A stretch of DNA of 64,000 bases, taken from NCBI GenBank assembly GCA_036927565.1, contig JAYESD010000008.1:109600279-109664278 (forward strand), in the 5' to 3' direction. Under the pieces are notes generated by a model. That model made no database searches, was not told where the DNA came from, and was given only the letters and a program-made list of their open reading frames with translations. Shown here piece by piece: positions 46,222 to 57,836 of this stretch. This DNA comes from Tuctoria greenei (Eukaryota; Streptophyta; Magnoliopsida; Poales; Poaceae). Positions within the stretch are counted from its first letter, which is position 1. Each line of letters starts with the position of its first letter. A program made the position numbers and the translations under genes.

Positions 46222-47556
46222 GTTCTTCAAGAAGGAGACTAATTGCTCGAAGAGATCATATCGGACATGAAGGACACAAGAGCAACAACCAAGAGAAGGT
46301 TGATGAAGACAAGAAGCAAAAATTGGAGAAGCTCCTCGAAGCCATTTAAGACTTCGAGGATGATGATGAGGAGACGCTGGAACTCAAGGCGCTCCTAAGG
46401 AAGAAAACCCTTTCCAAGGGAAAGGTGAAAATCGAAGATGAAAACAGAAAGAAGGGGTGTAGTCACACGACTACTCCCGATATCCTTTTGACTATGATCG
46501 CCTAAATTCTAACAATAGTCATTATCTATCTATTCCACTTGGAAAAGCCCCACAATTTGACGGCAATGACTACTCAATGTGGAGGCAAAACATGAAAATG
46601 CATTTGATTTCACTCAATCCAAGTTTGTGGCACATAGTATGCACATGAATAGATTTCCCTGATGATGATGAGGAGCTCACACCTAGCCAAGAGCAAGCGA
46701 TCCATCAAAACACGCAAGCTGTTGCAGTCATCACTTCATCGCTCTGTCAGGATGAGTTTACAAAGGTGGATGGACTGGAGATCGCAAACGAGATATGGGA
46801 TACATTGCAAACCGCACATGAAGGCGATCGTGATGTGCGAGAAGCGAAGATCGAGACGACTAAAGGCGAGCTGGGAAGGTTCATAATCAAAGAAGATGAG
46901 TCGCCACAAGACATGTACAACCAATTAAAGACGCTCATCAACAAGGTGCGAGCATACGGAAACAAGAAGTGGAACGACCATGAGGTAGTGAAGCTCATCC
47001 TTAGAGCCTTCATGCCTCGAAATGTCACCTTATGCTCAATGATACGAGAAAGCCCCGGATACAAGAAGATGACCCCGGATGAGCTACTTGGGAAAATCAT
47101 CAACTTTTAGATGATGGAAAAACAAGCTAAACATGTTAAGGAAATTGCTGACCTCACCTCAGCAAAGAAGAAAGGGGTCGCTCTAAAGTCCACCCTTAAG
47201 CCTTTGTCCAAAGAAGCTCGAGAAGCTCAACTAGAAGAAGACGGTGATGATGAAAGCAGTGACTTGGATGAAGATGACATGATACTATTCATGAAGAAAT
47301 TCAAGAAGATGATGAAGAAGAGACAATGCGCTAAATCAAGTGAAGGAAAATACAAGGAAAGATCAAAGCCAAAATTGAGGCGGGCATGCTATAATTGTGT
47401 GAGTATAGCCACTTTATAGTTGATTGCCCATATGAAGAGAACAAGAAGAAGACCAAAGAAGCCAAGCCCCAGCCCAAGAAATTCTTCAAGAAGAAGAAAC
47501 AAGTTTAACAAGCACATATAGGGAAGGAGTGGGACTCAAATGATGAGTCCTCATCA

Positions 47557-47679
47557 GAAGAAGAAGAAGAAGAAGAAGAAGAAGAAGAAGAAGAAGAAGA
47601 AGAAGAAGAAGAAGAAGAAGAAGAAGAAGAAGAAGAAGAAGAAGAAGAAGAAGAAGAAGAAGAAGAAGAAGAAGAAGAA
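47557..47679 (+). repeat. (GAA)41 trinucleotide repeat in SIRE-B gag
   Basis: Forty-one uninterrupted GAA triplets are followed by GAG. They are in the gag frame and so encode Glu within the acidic segment after DESSS. SIRE-A has only GATGAAGAAGACGAG at the same place. The opposite strand reads as poly-Ser, which is not a gene. Confidence 0.95.
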
Positions 47680-48522
47680 GAGATTGCTAGCATAGCCATC
47701 AAGAAGACATCAAAGAAGTCCACTCTCTTCCCTACTCTCGGAGCATGGAACGGGAATGACACTTGCCTCATGGCAAAGGAAGGTAAATGCAAGGTAACAA
47801 CAAAACCCTCTTCTGTGCATTCCTATTCCAGTGATAGTGAAAGTAATAGTGATAATGAAGATATGCTCATTAGGTTAGATAAGGAAACAACCACAAAAAT
47901 GAAGTTCTTACTTGATCAACTTGTTGAGAAGGAGAAGCTGATACATTGTCAAGAAGACATGATTGTCTCCCAAAGGAGGAATATGTTGAACTTGAAAAGC
48001 TTCTAGATCTTAAAAAGGAGCGAAGCAAGTCACTAGAGCTTGAATTAGCTTCAAGCAAGGAAGCTTGCTTGGAGTTAAGCGACTCAAATGGTACAATCAA
48101 GGATGAACTTGCTAACCTAATCAAGGTTAACAAGATCCTTGAAGTGCATGTTGAGTCACTTGAGTCACTCAAGCAAGGTGACCCTTCATCCTCTTCAAGT
48201 TCACCTTCTCAACCCATTAAAACTGAAGTTGCTTCTACTTGTACATGTGGTAAAATTGACACCAGCTTGAAAGACAAGTCAACCTCTACCAAGGACAAGC
48301 ATCCTTCACAAAATGGCATATTTGACAAGGAGAAGATCACATATGCACGTAGTGCATACTTGGTCACAAGACCTCCAAATCTCAAATATGGCATTGGTTA
48401 CTCTTATGGTGAAAAGCAACATGCTAAAAGCCATAAAATAACAAGGAGAGCAATGTCTTTGTAAAGGGAAGACCCTCTCGAACTGGAAAATCCAAAATTA
48501 GTGATTCCAACACGCATGATCA

Positions 48523-48596
48523 CCGGACTAGTCCAGTCGGGATCCGGACAAGTCTGGTCCTTCGGATAAGTCCGATCTCCCAGACTAGTCCTATGT
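48523..48596 (+). repeat. Palindrome cluster inside SIRE-B gag
   Basis: Four copies of the LTR palindrome (CCGGACTAGTCC, CGGACAAGTC, CGGATAAGTCCG, AGACTAGTCC) sit in the gag region between THD and FRTFDASYVLM. In the gag frame they read as a repeated RTSP. SIRE-A gag lacks them. Confidence 0.85.
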
Positions 48597-48788
48597 ATAA
48601 ATAACAATAGTTGCTGTTTAGAACTTTCGATGCATCTTATGTCTTAATGAGAAGTAATTATAGAAAATTTTATGCTCATTATGTTGGGCCACGCCATGAG
48701 AACACCAAAGCTCATGTGTGGGTGCCCAAATCCCTTGTGACTAACCTAAAAGGACCCAAGAAAGCTTGGGTACCTAAAACCAAGGCAT

Positions 48789-49669
48789 AATTTGTTTTTG
48801 TAGGTCTACTCCTTCGGTGGATCTAAATGGGTGCTAGACAGTGGCTGCACCAACCATATGACCAGAGAAAGAAGGATGTTCGTTGAGTATGAAGCAAATG
48901 AGGACCCAAGCGAGGGCATCTATTTTGGAGACAATAGTGAAGGAAAGGTGCTTGGTTCCGGTAAAATTGCCATATCATCTAAACAGACTCTTTCTCGCAT
49001 ATTACATGTTGACTCCTTAGATTATAACCTGCTGTCCATATCTCAATTATGTGACAAAGGTTATAATTGCTTGTTCACTAACGAGGGTGTGACCGTCTCT
49101 AGGAGGAGTGATGGTTCCATTGCATCCAAGGGTATGTTAAAGGGAAAGCTTTATCTTGTCGACTTCAACAAGGATAAAGCCGAGCTTGACACATGCTTGA
49201 TTGCAAAGACCAACATGGGTTGGCTGTGGCATAGACGGCTAGCGCATGTTGGTATGAGGAATCTTAGAAAACTCCTCAAGGGCGACCACATCCGAGGTTT
49301 GAAGGATGTTGTTTTTGAGAAAGACAGGCCTTGTAGCGCGTGCCAAGCCGGGAAACAAGTTGGAGCACCCCATCCCGTGAAGAACGTCATGACTACAACA
49401 AGACTGCTCGAGCTACTTCACATGGACTTATTCGGTCCAATTGCCTACAGAAGCATCAGCGGTAACAAATATGGTTTAGTAGTTGTTGATGATTTTTCTC
49501 GCTTCACTTGGGTTTTCTTTTTACATGATAAGTCAGAAACACAAGGAATACTCAAGAAGTTCTTCAAGCGAGCTCAAAATGAATTCTCATTGACAATCAA
49601 GAACATTCGAAGTGACAACGGCACGGAGTTCAAGAACACACAAGTGGAGGAGTACCTAGATGAATAAAG
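48789..49669 (+). pseudogene. SIRE-B pol, first block: protease, GAG-pre-integrase, integrase core (cut)
   Basis: The protease has WVLDSGCTNHM, with catalytic Asp and intact DSG. GAG-pre-integrase has LWHRRLAHVGMRNLRKLLKG and the zinc-binding CSACQAGKQ. The integrase core keeps its first two acidic sites (LLHMDLFGP and RSDNGTEF), with YGLVVVDDFSRFTWVFF between them. The third, glutamate, site is missing because Copia-2 is inserted at 49670. The frame is open from about 48800 to a TAA at 49665-49667, two bases before the insertion. This is the longest clean pol stretch in SIRE-B. Confidence 0.92.
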
Positions 49670-51287
49670 TGTAGGATCGAAGAGCACGTGAAAAGCTACC
49701 AAAGGGGGGTTGAATGGTAGATTTAAAAATCTTACGCAGCGGAAACAATTAAACCCCAACCCCTTCGGCAGAAAAACGATATGTTAAGGAAATCGTGTGT
49801 GAGACTAATCTAAACCTGTTTCACCGTGAAAAAATGATAGATATCAGAGATAATCAAGTCACGAAGACAACACAACAAGAATCACTCAAATCCATCAAGA
49901 AAAACTCAAGTTGTGATCGAAAGATCAAACGAAGGTCAATCTGACCTACTCGAGAAAAACAGTTTCTGGAATGCTGCAAAGAAACTTGTGTAGATCAAAA
50001 ACCACAAATCCAATGACCGTGAAATTTTTACAGATGATAGAAAATCAAGTTGTGAAGACAAACCAAAAAGAATCACGTCAATTGAATCTTTAAAACTCGA
50101 GTTATGATAAATCCACCGATGAAAGGTAGTGCTGTCCAGAAGCTTGACGAGTAAAACTTGTCTGGAACAAGTCGGATGAACAAGGCAAAAAAGTTCCTTT
50201 AAACTACGAACATTATTCAATATACCACAAGAGGAACATCCCCAAAGTCGTACACCACGAGCTCTGGGCTCCCTTGCTTATAAACTAGCTTGAAAGCCAA
50301 CTCAACTCAAATCAGGAACCTAATCCTACTCTGTTCATGAATCGTAACTTTCCATAACTACTTAGGATTCTTCTATACGCAGATAGAAGCAATCTTAAGA
50401 CTTCGAAACACCTTAGGAATGTATTCCACATTCCTAAACAACTCAAATTCGTGAACCACACGAAATCCTATCATAACCAACTCAAATCTTTCCATATTTG
50501 AGTCAAACCCGACTCAGCCGCAGCCTAAGTCCATAACCTAGTCGGTTGGACCTTTCCGACCAACTCTTTACGTCCACATCTCTTCATCACGTCTCGGAAC
50601 CATGTATCCACGTCCATGCACTCCTTGCACACGTGCAAACATCTTCCAATGACGTCCACGATACCTTCACATGCATTGTTCTTGATTCAATCATGTTGCG
50701 CAACCTCCTGATCAGCTCAACCACGATTCCTCCTGAATTTGGTTGTTGGAACCTCATCTCCTCCCTGAGACTAGTCCAATGGATCCCATCACCAGCCATG
50801 TCTTGAACTTAAGCAACACCTTCACATGAATAAACAACCAATCCATACGATCCCAAGTCCTCGACTTGACTCAAGTTAGTTCCGAACACAACACCTTACG
50901 TGAGAACCTCACATAAGCATGTTGCAAAACCACAGTAACACGAATCATCCATGTCAACCAAAAAGGCATCAAATACTTAGCAAATGAATACTAAACAATC
51001 TTTCCAGAGATGTAAAGTAAGTACGAAACATTGCAAATGAAAAACAGAAGCATTGCAGTCAAGTTCCGGACTTTGCCAGAGCAACCCGGACCTTGAGCCG
51101 GTGCTAACAAAAGCTAGTAGAACCTAGCGTCGGAGCTTACCAAAACTAGTACAACCAAGCTTCCGCCGGAGCTTACAAAACTAGTCGGACCTTGATTAAA
51201 AGGTGTTTTGGTGATATTCAAAACTTTTATCGTCAAAGCAAGTGTATTCACTACAAGCCAATGTATTCAGCACACATAGGTCTTACA
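49670..51287 (-). repeat. Copia-2 left LTR (3' LTR)
   Basis: From TGTAGGATCGAAGAGCAC to ...AGGTCTTACA, 1,618 bp. It is shorter than the Copia-1 LTRs mainly because the 32-bp tandem block (about 51095-51195) has fewer units. Confidence 0.92.
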
Positions 51288-52295
51288 ATCTCCCCCTTGA
51301 TGAATGCATTGGCAACACCATTTAAAATTTGAACATTTGCTTATTCACATAAAAGTTTTGAAGGCAATTTCTCCCTCTTTGTAAATCAAAAGTAAACTGA
51401 GAAGAAAATCCAAAAATTATCCCATATTATCTCTCCCCCTTTATTATCTCTCCTTATGCACATATTCTCTTTCTCTTCATGCTTATCTCTTCCCCTTTGA
51501 CAATGTATTCAGCAAGTCATGAACATATAAACAAATTATCTCTCCCCCTTTAGTTGTTATGAGCATATTATAACATATACATATAAACAAAGCTCATCCA
51601 AGTCATACTATGAAGTACCTTACATTATCACATCAATGAAATACATAAAGTAGTGTAAGCCATGCTACAGATCAAATGTAATTTTCAATTTAAGCAAGTC
51701 ATGATCTAACAAGCTTAACTATTTCAAAACCTGAAATCATGACACTAGTTGCTGCATTTTATTATTTTTCGATGCATAAATTTAGATCATATGATATTTG
51801 CAAGAGATTATATGCGCATCTGCCTTATTCTAACCAACCAAGCCAAGCCTATGTCATTTGACAATCAGAATCTTAAGGACATGGTTTTAGTCATACACAA
51901 CTTCTTCCAAGTTCATATCTAAGTGCAATGATAAGCCATCTCAAAAGAAGAAGTGCGATGCATGCATATTCTCTTGATGTTTTCTAAACTTATATTTGTT
52001 CACAAAAACTCAACATGTGAGTTGATTACTTGATTAATTCTTTATGATTAAAAACACTTGTGAGCATGCAACAAGTTCAAAATAGTAAAAAAGTTCGACC
52101 ATGACCAGATTTAGTGTAAGTAATTATTCCAATTACTAGACATGGCAAAAACTACAAAATGTATAACACGTGTAATGTAGTAAGAACTTTCAGCATGTAA
52201 AAGGAATCACAAAATCATATATGTATGAAATACTATGCTCATATTATTTTAATTTTAGATTCACACATAGACTTCCCAAGTTTCAAAACTCCCTC
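51288..52295 (-). other. Copia-2 3' untranslated region with polypurine tract
   Basis: About 1 kb of AT-rich non-coding sequence matches 8388-9403. The minus strand TCAAGGGGGAGAT (51288-51300) is the polypurine tract next to the 3' LTR. Confidence 0.8.
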
Positions 52296-55200
52296 TCAAT
52301 TTAAGCCATGAGGATGCATAACCCCTATTTCACTACGAATGTAACAAAAACGAGTGAAATCCAAAGGTTTTGTAAAAATGTCAGCCAATTGTTGTTTGGT
52401 ATCTACATGGTGAAGCACAATGTTTCCTTTTACAACATTATCTCGGAGAAAGTGATACCTAATGTCAATGTGCTTAGTTCTAGAATGTTGCACGGGGTTT
52501 TTAGCAGTGCAAATGGCACTAGTGTTATCACAGAACAATGGAACACTATCTAGATCAACCCCATAGTCCTTAAGTGTTTGAATATTCCAAAGAATTTGTG
52601 AGCAAGCACTAGCAGCAGCTACATATTCAGATTCGGCTGTGGATTGTGCAACTGAATTTTGTTTTCTAGAGGACCAAGTGACAAGAGAATTACCAAGAAA
52701 ATGACAAGCACCGGAAGTACTTTTCCTATCAATCCTACAACCCCCGAAATCAACCTCCAAAAAAGCTTTCAAAGTAACGGTTGAGGAAGAAGGAAGAAAA
52801 ATTCCAAATTCTTGAGTTCCACGTAAGTACCTGAGAATTCTTTTGACATCTTGACGATGTGAAGCACGTGGGGAGGCTTGAAACCATGCACAAAGACATA
52901 TGCAAAATTGTATGTCTGGTCTTGATGCCCTGGGGTACAAAAGTGATCCGGTCATGCTTCTATATTCTTTTTGATCCACGGGTTCACCATCTTCATCACG
53001 TCCAAGTGTTGTTGCTGTTCCCATTGGTGTCCGAAGAGGCTTGGTTTTGTCCATGTTGAAGCGCCTTAGGAGATCTTTTGTATAAATTGTTTGATGCACA
53101 AAGGTACCCTCCTTTGTTTGCTTGATTTGCAGCCCGAGAAAGTAAGTGAGTTCACCCATCATACTCATTTCAAATTCGGAACTCATCATTGCTGAAAACT
53201 TGGACACGAGATCATGAGAAGCACAACCAAAGATAATAGCATCCACATACACTTGAATGAATAATGAGTCATTGCCATGCTTAAGCACAAAAAAAGTTTT
53301 ATCAACCTTGCCCATGGTAAACCCTTTTTCAAGTAAGAATGTTTTTAACCTATCATACCATGCTCTAGGAGCTTGTTTGAGACCGTACAAGGCTTTGGAC
53401 AGTTTGTAAACATGATTAGGAAAATCTGGATTTTCAAAACCTGGTGGTTGCTTGACATAAACCTCCTCATCTATGTAGCCATTAAGAAAAGAACTTTTAA
53501 CATCCATTTGATTTAGCTTAAAACCAATAGATGCAGAAAAAGCTAACAAAATTCTTATGGCTTCTAATCTAGCAACAGGAGCAAAAGTTTCATCAAAATC
53601 TAGACCTTCAGCTTGAGTGAAACCTTGAGCATCCAGCCTAGCCTTATTCCTAACCACGACCCCATCCTCACTTTGTTTATTTTTAAATACCCATTTAGTT
53701 CCAATTAAAGTGTGACCTTGAGGTGGAGGTACAAGTTTCCAAACATTATTTCTTTCAAAATTTTCTAACTCTTCTTGCATGGAAATAATCCAAGATTCAT
53801 TAGTGAGTGCGTGTGATATATCTTTGGGTTCAAAAGAAGAAACAAAAGCAAAATGAGGATAAGAGTTTGGATCGCAAAACCTGGACCGTGTGACTCGTTC
53901 GTGCAAGCTTCCAATCATCTGTTGTGGGGGATGATCTTTGTAAAACCGTAGGGGAACAGATGTCTCACAAACTTCTTCTTCTTCATGTTCATCACAAATC
54001 GATGAGCTTGTGACTTGAGGATGATTTGAATCAGTATTGATGGTTGTCGGTGCTGGTTGAGAATTAACATCTGGAGCTGAACCAAAGTCTTTAGCTGCTG
54101 AATTTTCGGGCAGCAGCTCGAATTCTTCCTCATCTTCAACGAAAATGCTCCCCCCTGCGGATATGGATCTGGACCTGCAATGTTTGAGCTAGTACCTGGG
54201 CTAGCTTTATCAAAGGACACTTCACAAGTCTCCACAATTTTGTTAGTGTCAAGTAAAAGCACACGGTATCCTCTAGTATGAGATGGATAACCAAGAAACA
54301 TGCCATCAATGGATCTAGGTTCCAATTTATCAAGATTACCATGTTTCTTAACAAAGCATTTGCATCCAAAGACCCAAAAGTGTGTAACACTAGGCCTATG
54401 TCCAAACCAGAGCTCATATGGTGTTTTACCTAGCTTAGCACACAAGAAAACACGATTTGAGACATAACAAGCGGTTGCTAATGCATCAGCCCAAAATTTC
54501 TTAGGAGTTTGATATTCATCAAGCATAGTCTAGCCATCTCAACTAAGGTTCTGTTCTTTCTTTCTGCAACACCGTTTTGTTGAGGAACATATGGTGAAGA
54601 AAATTGATGATCTATTCTATTTTCAGCACAAAAGTGATCAAAAGATTGATTTTTAAATTCAGTTCCATTATCACTTCTAATTGCTTTTAAAGATCCTGGG
54701 TGATCAATTGATAATGTAAGAAATAAAGTTCTAAAGTGACTAAAGGCTTCATTCTTAGACGCCATAAAGTAAACCCAAGAGTATCTAGAATAATCATCAA
54801 CAATCACAAGTACATACCATTTACCTCCGAAGGATTGAACACGTGAAGGTCCTACGGTGTCAAGATGCAAAAGTTTACATGGTTCAGCTGTCATGATCAT
54901 TGTGAGAGGAGTATGTGAACCTGCAACCATCTTAGCATGTCTACAAGAAGAGCACACAATTTATTTGTCCCCTTTAAGCTTAGGCAGCCCACATATGCGA
55001 TCAAGAGCACTAACACGCGTTAGGTGATCAAAGCCTACGTGACCAAGTCTACGATGCCAAAAATATAGGTCCTTTGAATCATTAGCAACTAGACACCTAT
55101 GCTTAGAGGAAGACATATCAAAATCAGCTTTAAAAACTCTTCCAAACCGAGACATGTTAAAAATAAGATCACTATTTGAACTTACAACTTTGCAGTAGTT

Positions 55201-55479
55201 TTTATTGAAAATAATTTCTAGATTTTCATCTAGCAATTGTGAAACAGAAAGCAAGTTGTATTTCAAATTTTTGACAAGTGCCACATCCTTCAAAGTGTAG
55301 TGATCATTTACTCTAATCGAACCCTTAGCAATTATAGGAGTTGAAGAATTATCGGCAAAAGTAACATTCTCTACACATGACACAAAAGAGAGGGAGGAGA
55401 ACCAATCTTTGTTACCGGTCATGTGGCGTGAGCAACCTGAATCCACAATCCAAATGTTCTCCTTCCTCAAATGTGTAAC
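52296..55479 (-). pseudogene. Copia-2 pol: protease, integrase, reverse transcriptase, RNase H
   Basis: The protease reads IWIVDSGCSRHMTG. GAG-pre-integrase has YFWHRRLGHVGFDHL and CSSCRHAKM. The integrase keeps all three acidic positions (HLDTVGPS, RSDNGTEF, QQNGVAERKN). The reverse transcriptase and RNase H are one clean 540-residue frame (53918-52296), with GTKWVFKNKQ, FDETFAPVARLEAIRILLAF, the active-site box YVDAIIFG (53238-53240 codes Ala where Asp is expected) and FCDNTSAI. Faults before it are a TAA at 54961-54963, a frameshift near 54530 and another near 54150. It ends HPHGLN at 52296. Pol is in the same frame as gag, separated by one TAG. Confidence 0.92.
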
Positions 55480-57774
55480 CTACATAGAAGCACAATACGT
55501 CGATGACTCAATACTGGGGTTAGTCAAAAGGCAGTTAGGAATCCAGTACTGAGTCACGCGACGTGTAGTAGGAAAAACACGCGAAAGCTGAGACAAAACA
55601 ACAGGTTTATGAGTCAAAGTTTGGGATTTTTTATTCTTAACTACTGACCTATAAGGTGTTACTTGTGTAGCACAAAAATCAGTAGTTCTGGAGGCAAAAA
55701 CAGAAGGTCCGGTGGTAAACTTTGAATATTTTTGACTCAAAACAGCAGGTTGTACATTCGATTCAATATGTGCAGTAAATTTTGCATGAAAGTTATGAGA
55801 TCTAGCAACCATTCTTTCCCTTTTCTGTTGTTTAGCTAGTCTATAACAAAAATCTACGACATGACCATCTCTACCATAGTAGTTACAATGAAATTTAACT
55901 TTGTGTTCATGTCTAGATGACCAAACAACATTTTTATTTGAAACCGAATGAGACAATACTCCTGGATATTTGAAAACCACTTCTTTTTGTTTAGGAACTA
56001 TTTGAATCAAACCACTTCCTAATGACTTCACAATTTTAGGTGGATGTGCCTTAGCATGAGCATGAGAATCAAAACCTAAACTAGTTTTATCATTGCAAGA
56101 TGTGGATGAATTCAGCAGCAAGTTTAGGTTCTTATTCCCATTACAAAACCGATGAAATGTCTTATACATGTTATCAAGTTTATTGAACAGATCAAGGCAA
56201 TTTTCACATGAAGTTTTTCCTTTTAATTTGCAATTGGAACAATATTTAACTTCATGACAACATAAAGCACTATTCAATATAGAGATTTCATTCATAGCAT
56301 CTTGCAGTTTCTTATCAAGATCATCACAACTAGAACAATGTAAATCAATTGTAGAACAAGAAGCATCTCTTAAGTTTACAATATTAAGTGCAGCAAGCTT
56401 TTTGTTCTTTTCAATTTCAAGTTCAAGTTTATCAAGTGTGGAGGTATGTGCATTTCTTAGGGAGGACAATTGTTCATATATTAAGTCACATGAGGAACAA
56501 GAATCATCACTAGGAATCAAGGATTTCAAACGATTAATTTCATATTCTAGTGACTCAATTTTAATAGCATTGTCCCTAAGCTTTTTGTCCTTTTTCTTAA
56601 CAATAACAGTGGCACGAGAAATAGCATCACACATTTCTACGCAAGTAGGACATACCTCTTCATTGTCGCTGTTGTGTTCTGCCTCCTCCATACTTGATCT
56701 TGACTTGCCCGCCATGAAGCACAAGTTTGCCAAATCATCTTCATCTTCATCACTTCCAATGTCCACGTCGCTTGAGCCAAGTTCCTGGAGTGCTGAGATA
56801 AAACTGCTCACCAATTGACGTCCTGTAAAACCCTTTTTTTTCTTCGTATCTTTTGCAGAGGAGTGCTTCATTCTTGTTTTCTTTTCATCCCGGGAAGTAG
56901 GACCTGAAAGGTTAGGGCAATCTGAACGAAAATGTCCTGTCTTACCACATTCAAAGCATCGTTGAGGTCCGGAGCTTCCTCTCCTTCTAGTTCTCACATT
57001 TTGCAATGCTTTTGAGAACCGGGTAGAGATGAGCGCTAGCTCCTCCTCTGGAAACTCCTCAATTTGTTCAAGGGTTAGAGAGGACAACAAAGCAAGTGTA
57101 TCACAAGATGATGTTTGATCGGAACTAGGAATGTCACATTGATAAACAAAAGCAATAGACTTGTTGGGGTTTTTACGTGAGATTATGTAAATTTCATGAG
57201 TTTTTAACTTGGAATATAGCACATCTAAAGTAAGTGAACTCATGACAGTAGATTCAAGAATAGATGTGACTTTCATCTCCCAAATTGACATATCTAATGC
57301 ACTTAGCAATTGACTAGCATTTTTAGCATCTGAAAAATTAACATTGACACTACGCAAGTTGCTGAGAATCTTATTAAAGCGAGCAAAAAGTTCATCAATA
57401 GACTCACCGGGTTGCATCTCGAAGCGCATGTATTCTTTCTTGAACATGTCTTGCCTTAACTCTTTGATCGTGTTGGATCCTTCGTGGTAGTCACAAAGTG
57501 CTTTCCACACATCGTATGCAGATCGGAGGTGTGCAACACGGTCGAAGTCGCTTTGTGTTAATCCTTGTATGATCAAGTTCTGAGCCTTGTTGTTGTTGTC
57601 GACATCTCTCAGATTTGTAGCTATAACTTGATCGTTTGATGGCACTTCGTAAGGCTTGTATACCTTCTCCCATATTGCAAAGCCTTGTGCCTGGATGAAA
57701 GCCTCCATGTGTGCCTTCCAAACCTGAAAATCAATACCAGCGAACACACAAGGTTTGGCAGAGTACTTCTCCAT
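55480..57774 (-). CDS. Copia-2 gag, intact 764-residue frame
   Basis: The ATG at 57774 follows the primer site closely, and the frame is uninterrupted for 764 residues. Residues 8-40 resemble the DUF4219 start seen in copia gag (DFQVWKAHMEAFI). The UBN2 capsid region covers about 70-200. A perfect CX2CX4HX4C zinc knuckle is at 273-286 (CFECGKTGHFRSDC). A long coiled coil follows with extra CX2C pairs (CSSC, CSNC, CENC). A second knuckle at 630-643 reads CNYYGRDGHVVDFC, so its second Cys is Tyr. The TAG at 55480-55482 lies where Copia-1 has Tyr (ASIYVAH), so the family probably makes one gag-pol polyprotein. Gag would form the particle and bind RNA. Confidence 0.92.
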   Translation of the reverse strand: MEKYSAKPCVFAGIDFQVWKAHMEAFIQAQGFAIWEKVYKPYEVPSNDQVIATNLRDVDNNNKAQNLIIQGLTQSDFDRVAHLRSAYDVWKALCDYHEGSNTIKELRQDMFKKEYMRFEMQPGESIDELFARFNKILSNLRSVNVNFSDAKNASQLLSALDMSIWEMKVTSILESTVMSSLTLDVLYSKLKTHEIYIISRKNPNKSIAFVYQCDIPSSDQTSSCDTLALLSSLTLEQIEEFPEEELALISTRFSKALQNVRTRRRGSSGPQRCFECGKTGHFRSDCPNLSGPTSRDEKKTRMKHSSAKDTKKKKGFTGRQLVSSFISALQELGSSDVDIGSDEDEDDLANLCFMAGKSRSSMEEAEHNSDNEEVCPTCVEMCDAISRATVIVKKKDKKLRDNAIKIESLEYEINRLKSLIPSDDSCSSCDLIYEQLSSLRNAHTSTLDKLELEIEKNKKLAALNIVNLRDASCSTIDLHCSSCDDLDKKLQDAMNEISILNSALCCHEVKYCSNCKLKGKTSCENCLDLFNKLDNMYKTFHRFCNGNKNLNLLLNSSTSCNDKTSLGFDSHAHAKAHPPKIVKSLGSGLIQIVPKQKEVVFKYPGVLSHSVSNKNVVWSSRHEHKVKFHCNYYGRDGHVVDFCYRLAKQQKRERMVARSHNFHAKFTAHIESNVQPAVLSQKYSKFTTGPSVFASRTTDFCATQVTPYRSVVKNKKSQTLTHKPVVLSQLSRVFPTTRRVTQYWIPNCLLTNPSIESSTYCASM

Positions 57775-57820
57775 GATGATTAGTCAAAAACACACGCAAA
57801 TCACAAAGATTAGAGCACCA

Positions 57821-57834
57821 TGGCTCTGATACCA
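57821..57834 (-). other. Primer-binding site, Copia-2
   Basis: Minus strand TGGTATCAGAGCCA, two bases from the LTR end, is an exact match to the initiator Met tRNA complement usual for copia elements. Confidence 0.92.
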
Positions 57835-57836
57835 AT

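Larger units (their letters stand above)
46267..48788 (+). pseudogene. SIRE-B gag, broken, with poly-Glu expansion
   Basis: The first ATG after the primer site is at 46267, but the frame shifts within a few codons. Recognisable parts are GKAPQFDGNDYSMWRQNMKM (46540-46600), the UBN2-type region with PRNVTLCSMIRESPGYKKMT (47014-47075), a Lys-rich stretch, and the zinc knuckle. The knuckle (CYNC, near 47388) is destroyed by a small deletion that shifts the frame. A (GAA)41 run codes for Glu (47557-47679). A coiled coil (ELEKLLDLKKERSKSLELEL) and the ending VWVPKS ... GPKKAWVPKTKA follow. A palindrome cluster interrupts gag at 48523-48596. Stops include 46350, 46648 and 47108. Confidence 0.88.

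Noticed and set aside
47505..47792. Minus-strand frame of almost pure serine
   Set aside because: It is the opposite strand of the (GAA)41 repeat within gag.
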